Below are positions 14,971-16,476 of a DNA stretch of 16,476 bases, one piece after another. Every line of letters starts with the position of its first letter. Within the stretch, counting starts at the first letter, position 1. Position numbers and translations under genes: made by a program. The DNA is taken from positions 1-16,476 of the forward strand of contig CAMWKA010000009.1 of the NCBI GenBank assembly GCA_947174725.1. The letters run 5' to 3'. The DNA is from an uncultured Lachnospiraceae bacterium (GTDB lineage: Bacteria > Bacillota > Clostridia > Lachnospirales > Lachnospiraceae). The notes under the pieces were generated by a model. It worked only from the letters and a program-made list of their open reading frames with translations, searched no databases and was not told the origin of the DNA.

Positions 14971-15962
14971 GAATCAATATTTATTATGGAGGGCGCGGAC
15001 TGATCGGCGACCCGACGATGTTTGTTGTAAAGAAAATGATGCAGGTATTGGAAGAGTTAAATGTCCGTGTTGAAAAATACGACCTGTATGACCAGAAAAA
15101 TAATATTTCCCGGCTGCCGCAGACATTAAAGGAGGCGGATGGAATAATTCTTGCCTCCACTGTGGAATGGCATGGCGTAGGCGGATATATCATGAATTTT
15201 CTGGATGCCTGTTGGCTGTTTGGCGATAAGGAAAAAATACGACAGACGTATATGGCTCCGGTGGTGATGTCTACAACCTATGGAGAAAAGGAAGGACAGC
15301 TGGATCTGATCAATGCGTGGGAGGCATTGGGCGGGATCACCTGTAACGGCATCTGCGGTTATATACCTGATGTAGCGGAGCTGGAACGCAGTGAACAGTA
15401 TCAGATGATCATTGAAAAATGCGCGGAGAATATCTACCGTTCCATCAATCAGAAGCTAAGTTCTCTGCCGGCAAGCGGTATGGCTGTAAAGCAGAAGATC
15501 TATAAGACAAGGGACAATTTTTTCAGCCAGCAGGAAACAGAGCAGCTCTCGGAATATGTGTCTGACGATCAGTATGTGGACAAGCAGAAAAAGGATATTC
15601 AGGAGCTGGCCAATATATTTAAGGGAAAGCTGGGAAGTTCGCCCAAAAATCACCAGAGGAATTATATCGAGTTGTTTGAAAAGGTATTTCTTCCGCAGCC
15701 GGAAACGCACCTGAAATATAAGATCCATCTTCGCGGAAAAGCAGATCCGTTTGTTATTATCATCGACAACGCAAAGCTTGTGATCCAGGAGAAGGAAATC
15801 AGCGGTCAGGATGTCGAACTTACTATGGATATGGATGTTTTTGATGAGATCGTGGACGGACGCAAGACATTTCAAGGCGGATTTATGGAAGGCAGTATTG
15901 TCTCCAAAGGTGACTTCAAGAGTCTGCGGACGCTGGACAGTCTGTTCCCATTCATGAAGTAA
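14967..15962 (+). CDS. Flavodoxin-like reductase fused to SCP2-type lipid-binding domain
   Basis: A 331-residue two-domain protein. The N-terminal half (about 1-165) is flavodoxin-like: IYYGGRGLIGDPT at the FMN-binding loop, ADGIILASTVEWHGVGGYIMNFLDAC, and APVVMSTTYGEKEGQLDLINAWEALGG, as in NAD(P)H-dependent FMN reductases. The C-terminal part (about 215-331) has the SCP2 sterol/lipid-carrier pattern: IHLRGKADPFVIIIDNAKLVIQ, then DVELTMDMDVFDEIVDGRKTF…GGFMEGSIVSKGDFKSL. It probably binds a hydrophobic ligand and carries out or couples to redox chemistry. Why it is coupled to c-di-GMP phosphodiesterase genes (ATGA overlap at 14967-14970) is unclear. No signal peptide is visible, so it is likely cytoplasmic. 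Confidence 0.8.
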   Translation: MRINIYYGGRGLIGDPTMFVVKKMMQVLEELNVRVEKYDLYDQKNNISRLPQTLKEADGIILASTVEWHGVGGYIMNFLDACWLFGDKEKIRQTYMAPVVMSTTYGEKEGQLDLINAWEALGGITCNGICGYIPDVAELERSEQYQMIIEKCAENIYRSINQKLSSLPASGMAVKQKIYKTRDNFFSQQETEQLSEYVSDDQYVDKQKKDIQELANIFKGKLGSSPKNHQRNYIELFEKVFLPQPETHLKYKIHLRGKADPFVIIIDNAKLVIQEKEISGQDVELTMDMDVFDEIVDGRKTFQGGFMEGSIVSKGDFKSLRTLDSLFPFMK

Positions 15963-15983
15963 AATATATCTCCCTTTTCGGAA

Positions 15984-16012
15984 TTGTGTACTTGTAAAAA
16001 ATAGGTTACAAT
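15984..16012 (+). promoter_or_regulatory. Sigma-A-type promoter for the small ORF
   Basis: TTGTGT (15984-15989), a 17-nt spacer and TACAAT (16007-16012) stand 36 nt before the TTG start of the small gene. The short gap after the SCP2-fusion stop (15962) shows no hairpin terminator, so some read-through is possible. Confidence 0.6.
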
Positions 16013-16048
16013 AATGTTAACAAATCGAAGTTCGTGGAGGAAATTAAT

Positions 16049-16285
16049 TTGGGGTATATAGGCGACAATATCATTGAATTTCACGGAGAAACACATAAAG
16101 CGTTATGTTCCGATAGAGAGTCTTACGTTTCCGTTAATGGCGTGCGGCATGATATATTACCGAAAACTTTTTCTAAATTTAAAAATATCTTAAATACTAA
16201 GGAATATGTTGAAAGGATTGAATGCTTTGCATATTCGGTATTAATTGCAAAAAGTATTGATAATGATGGATATTTTGCAGAATAG
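16049..16285 (+). CDS. Small hypothetical protein, TTG start
   Basis: A 78-residue AT-rich ORF (YIGDNIIEFHGETHKALCSDR…). I place the start at TTG 16049 because GGAGG (16036-16040) lies 8 nt upstream; the GTG at 16034 overlaps that RBS and is less likely. The promoter at 15984-16012 supports independent expression. The product is soluble and mixed-charge, with a predicted beta N-terminus and helical C-terminal half (KNILNTKEYVERIECFAYSVLIAKSID), and two Cys. I recognise no family. Its composition is more AT-rich than the operon upstream, and a family 1 palindrome follows it, which may mean recent acquisition. That last point is inference. Confidence 0.55.
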   Translation: MGYIGDNIIEFHGETHKALCSDRESYVSVNGVRHDILPKTFSKFKNILNTKEYVERIECFAYSVLIAKSIDNDGYFAE

Positions 16286-16340
16286 CAAAATTCAGTATGT
16301 ACAGTAGTATATTTTTTGTTCTGCAGTTTTATTTATGAGG

Positions 16341-16435
16341 TTTACATAACTCGAAGCTTGCGCATCTAGGGTCCAAAAATGATTTCATTTATGATGTTTT
16401 TGGACCCTAGATGCGCAAACAAAGAGTTATGTAAA
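16341..16435. repeat. Palindromic element, family 1, copy 2 (covarying stem arms)
   Basis: Outer 12-bp arms TTTACATAACTC and GAGTTATGTAAA (16341-16352 and 16424-16435), an interior mismatch of 5 nt per side, then perfect 22-bp arms at 16358-16379 and 16397-16418 around a 17-nt loop. The 25-nt centre at 16374-16398 is identical to 6266-6290. Ends match copy 1, including the preceding GAGG. Six stem positions differ from copy 1, each compensated by the opposite arm. It lacks the extra 29-nt hairpin found in copy 1. Confidence 0.8.
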
Positions 16436-16476
16436 TCGGATTTGACATTTTTGCAAGTGCTTAAAATATAATTAAG

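Overview
The window looks like a chromosomal segment of a Clostridia-class Firmicute, most likely a Lachnospiraceae relative. The basis is moderate G+C, strong GGAGG-type ribosome binding sites with some GTG/TTG starts, consensus sigma-A promoters with 17-bp spacers, Gram-positive-style lipoproteins, and CotH and Cthe_2159-like (DUF4353) surface proteins. The taxonomy is inference; no rRNA or marker gene is present.

Layout. (1) Positions 1-452 are an AT-rich junction with a small open frame (94-348) that looks like the C-terminal remnant of a larger protein. (2) Positions 453-2812 form a plus-strand cell-surface sugar cluster: a GtrB/DPM-type membrane glycosyltransferase, an FdtA/QdtA-like sugar-ketoisomerase cupin, a GNAT acetyltransferase and a second FdtA-like cupin. 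(3) Positions 2813-3042 are intergenic and packed with palindromes. (4) Positions 3043-5036 hold a fucosyltransferase-superfamily (HxRRGD) glycosyltransferase and an NAD-dependent epimerase/dehydratase, closed by a bidirectional terminator. (5) Positions 5062-10856 are a minus-strand set of four envelope-anchored proteins. In order of transcription they are a NAGPA-like phosphodiester glycosidase, an unknown single-pass protein, a CotH-kinase-like lipoprotein and a DUF4353 beta-helix carbohydrate-binding lipoprotein. (6) Positions 11097-15962 are a divergent plus-strand operon of three overlapping genes: a seven-TM protein with a degenerate EAL domain, a seven-TM protein with an intact EAL domain, and a flavodoxin-SCP2 fusion. 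(7) Positions 16049-16285 hold a small AT-rich ORF with its own promoter, followed by a palindromic repeat.

How the parts may work together. Regions 2, 4 and 5 all concern extracellular polysaccharide or glycan: building activated or modified sugars, transferring them, and binding or modifying surface polymer. The divergent operon would break down cyclic di-GMP, the usual switch for exopolysaccharide and motility. The two transcription units share a 240-bp divergent promoter region. A c-di-GMP-tuned surface polymer is a reasonable hypothesis, but it is inference.

Most unusual signals. Two families of intergenic palindromic elements are each present twice. In the first (6233-6353 and 16341-16435) the ends and central loop are nearly identical between copies, while the stem arms differ at six positions and all six changes are compensated on the opposite arm. 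The second family (2912-3002 and, inverted, 9655-9693) shares a 16-nt end motif after stems of different sequence. The other notable signals are the paired dead/active EAL proteins and two FdtA-like cupins that have lost one or both of the catalytic histidines.
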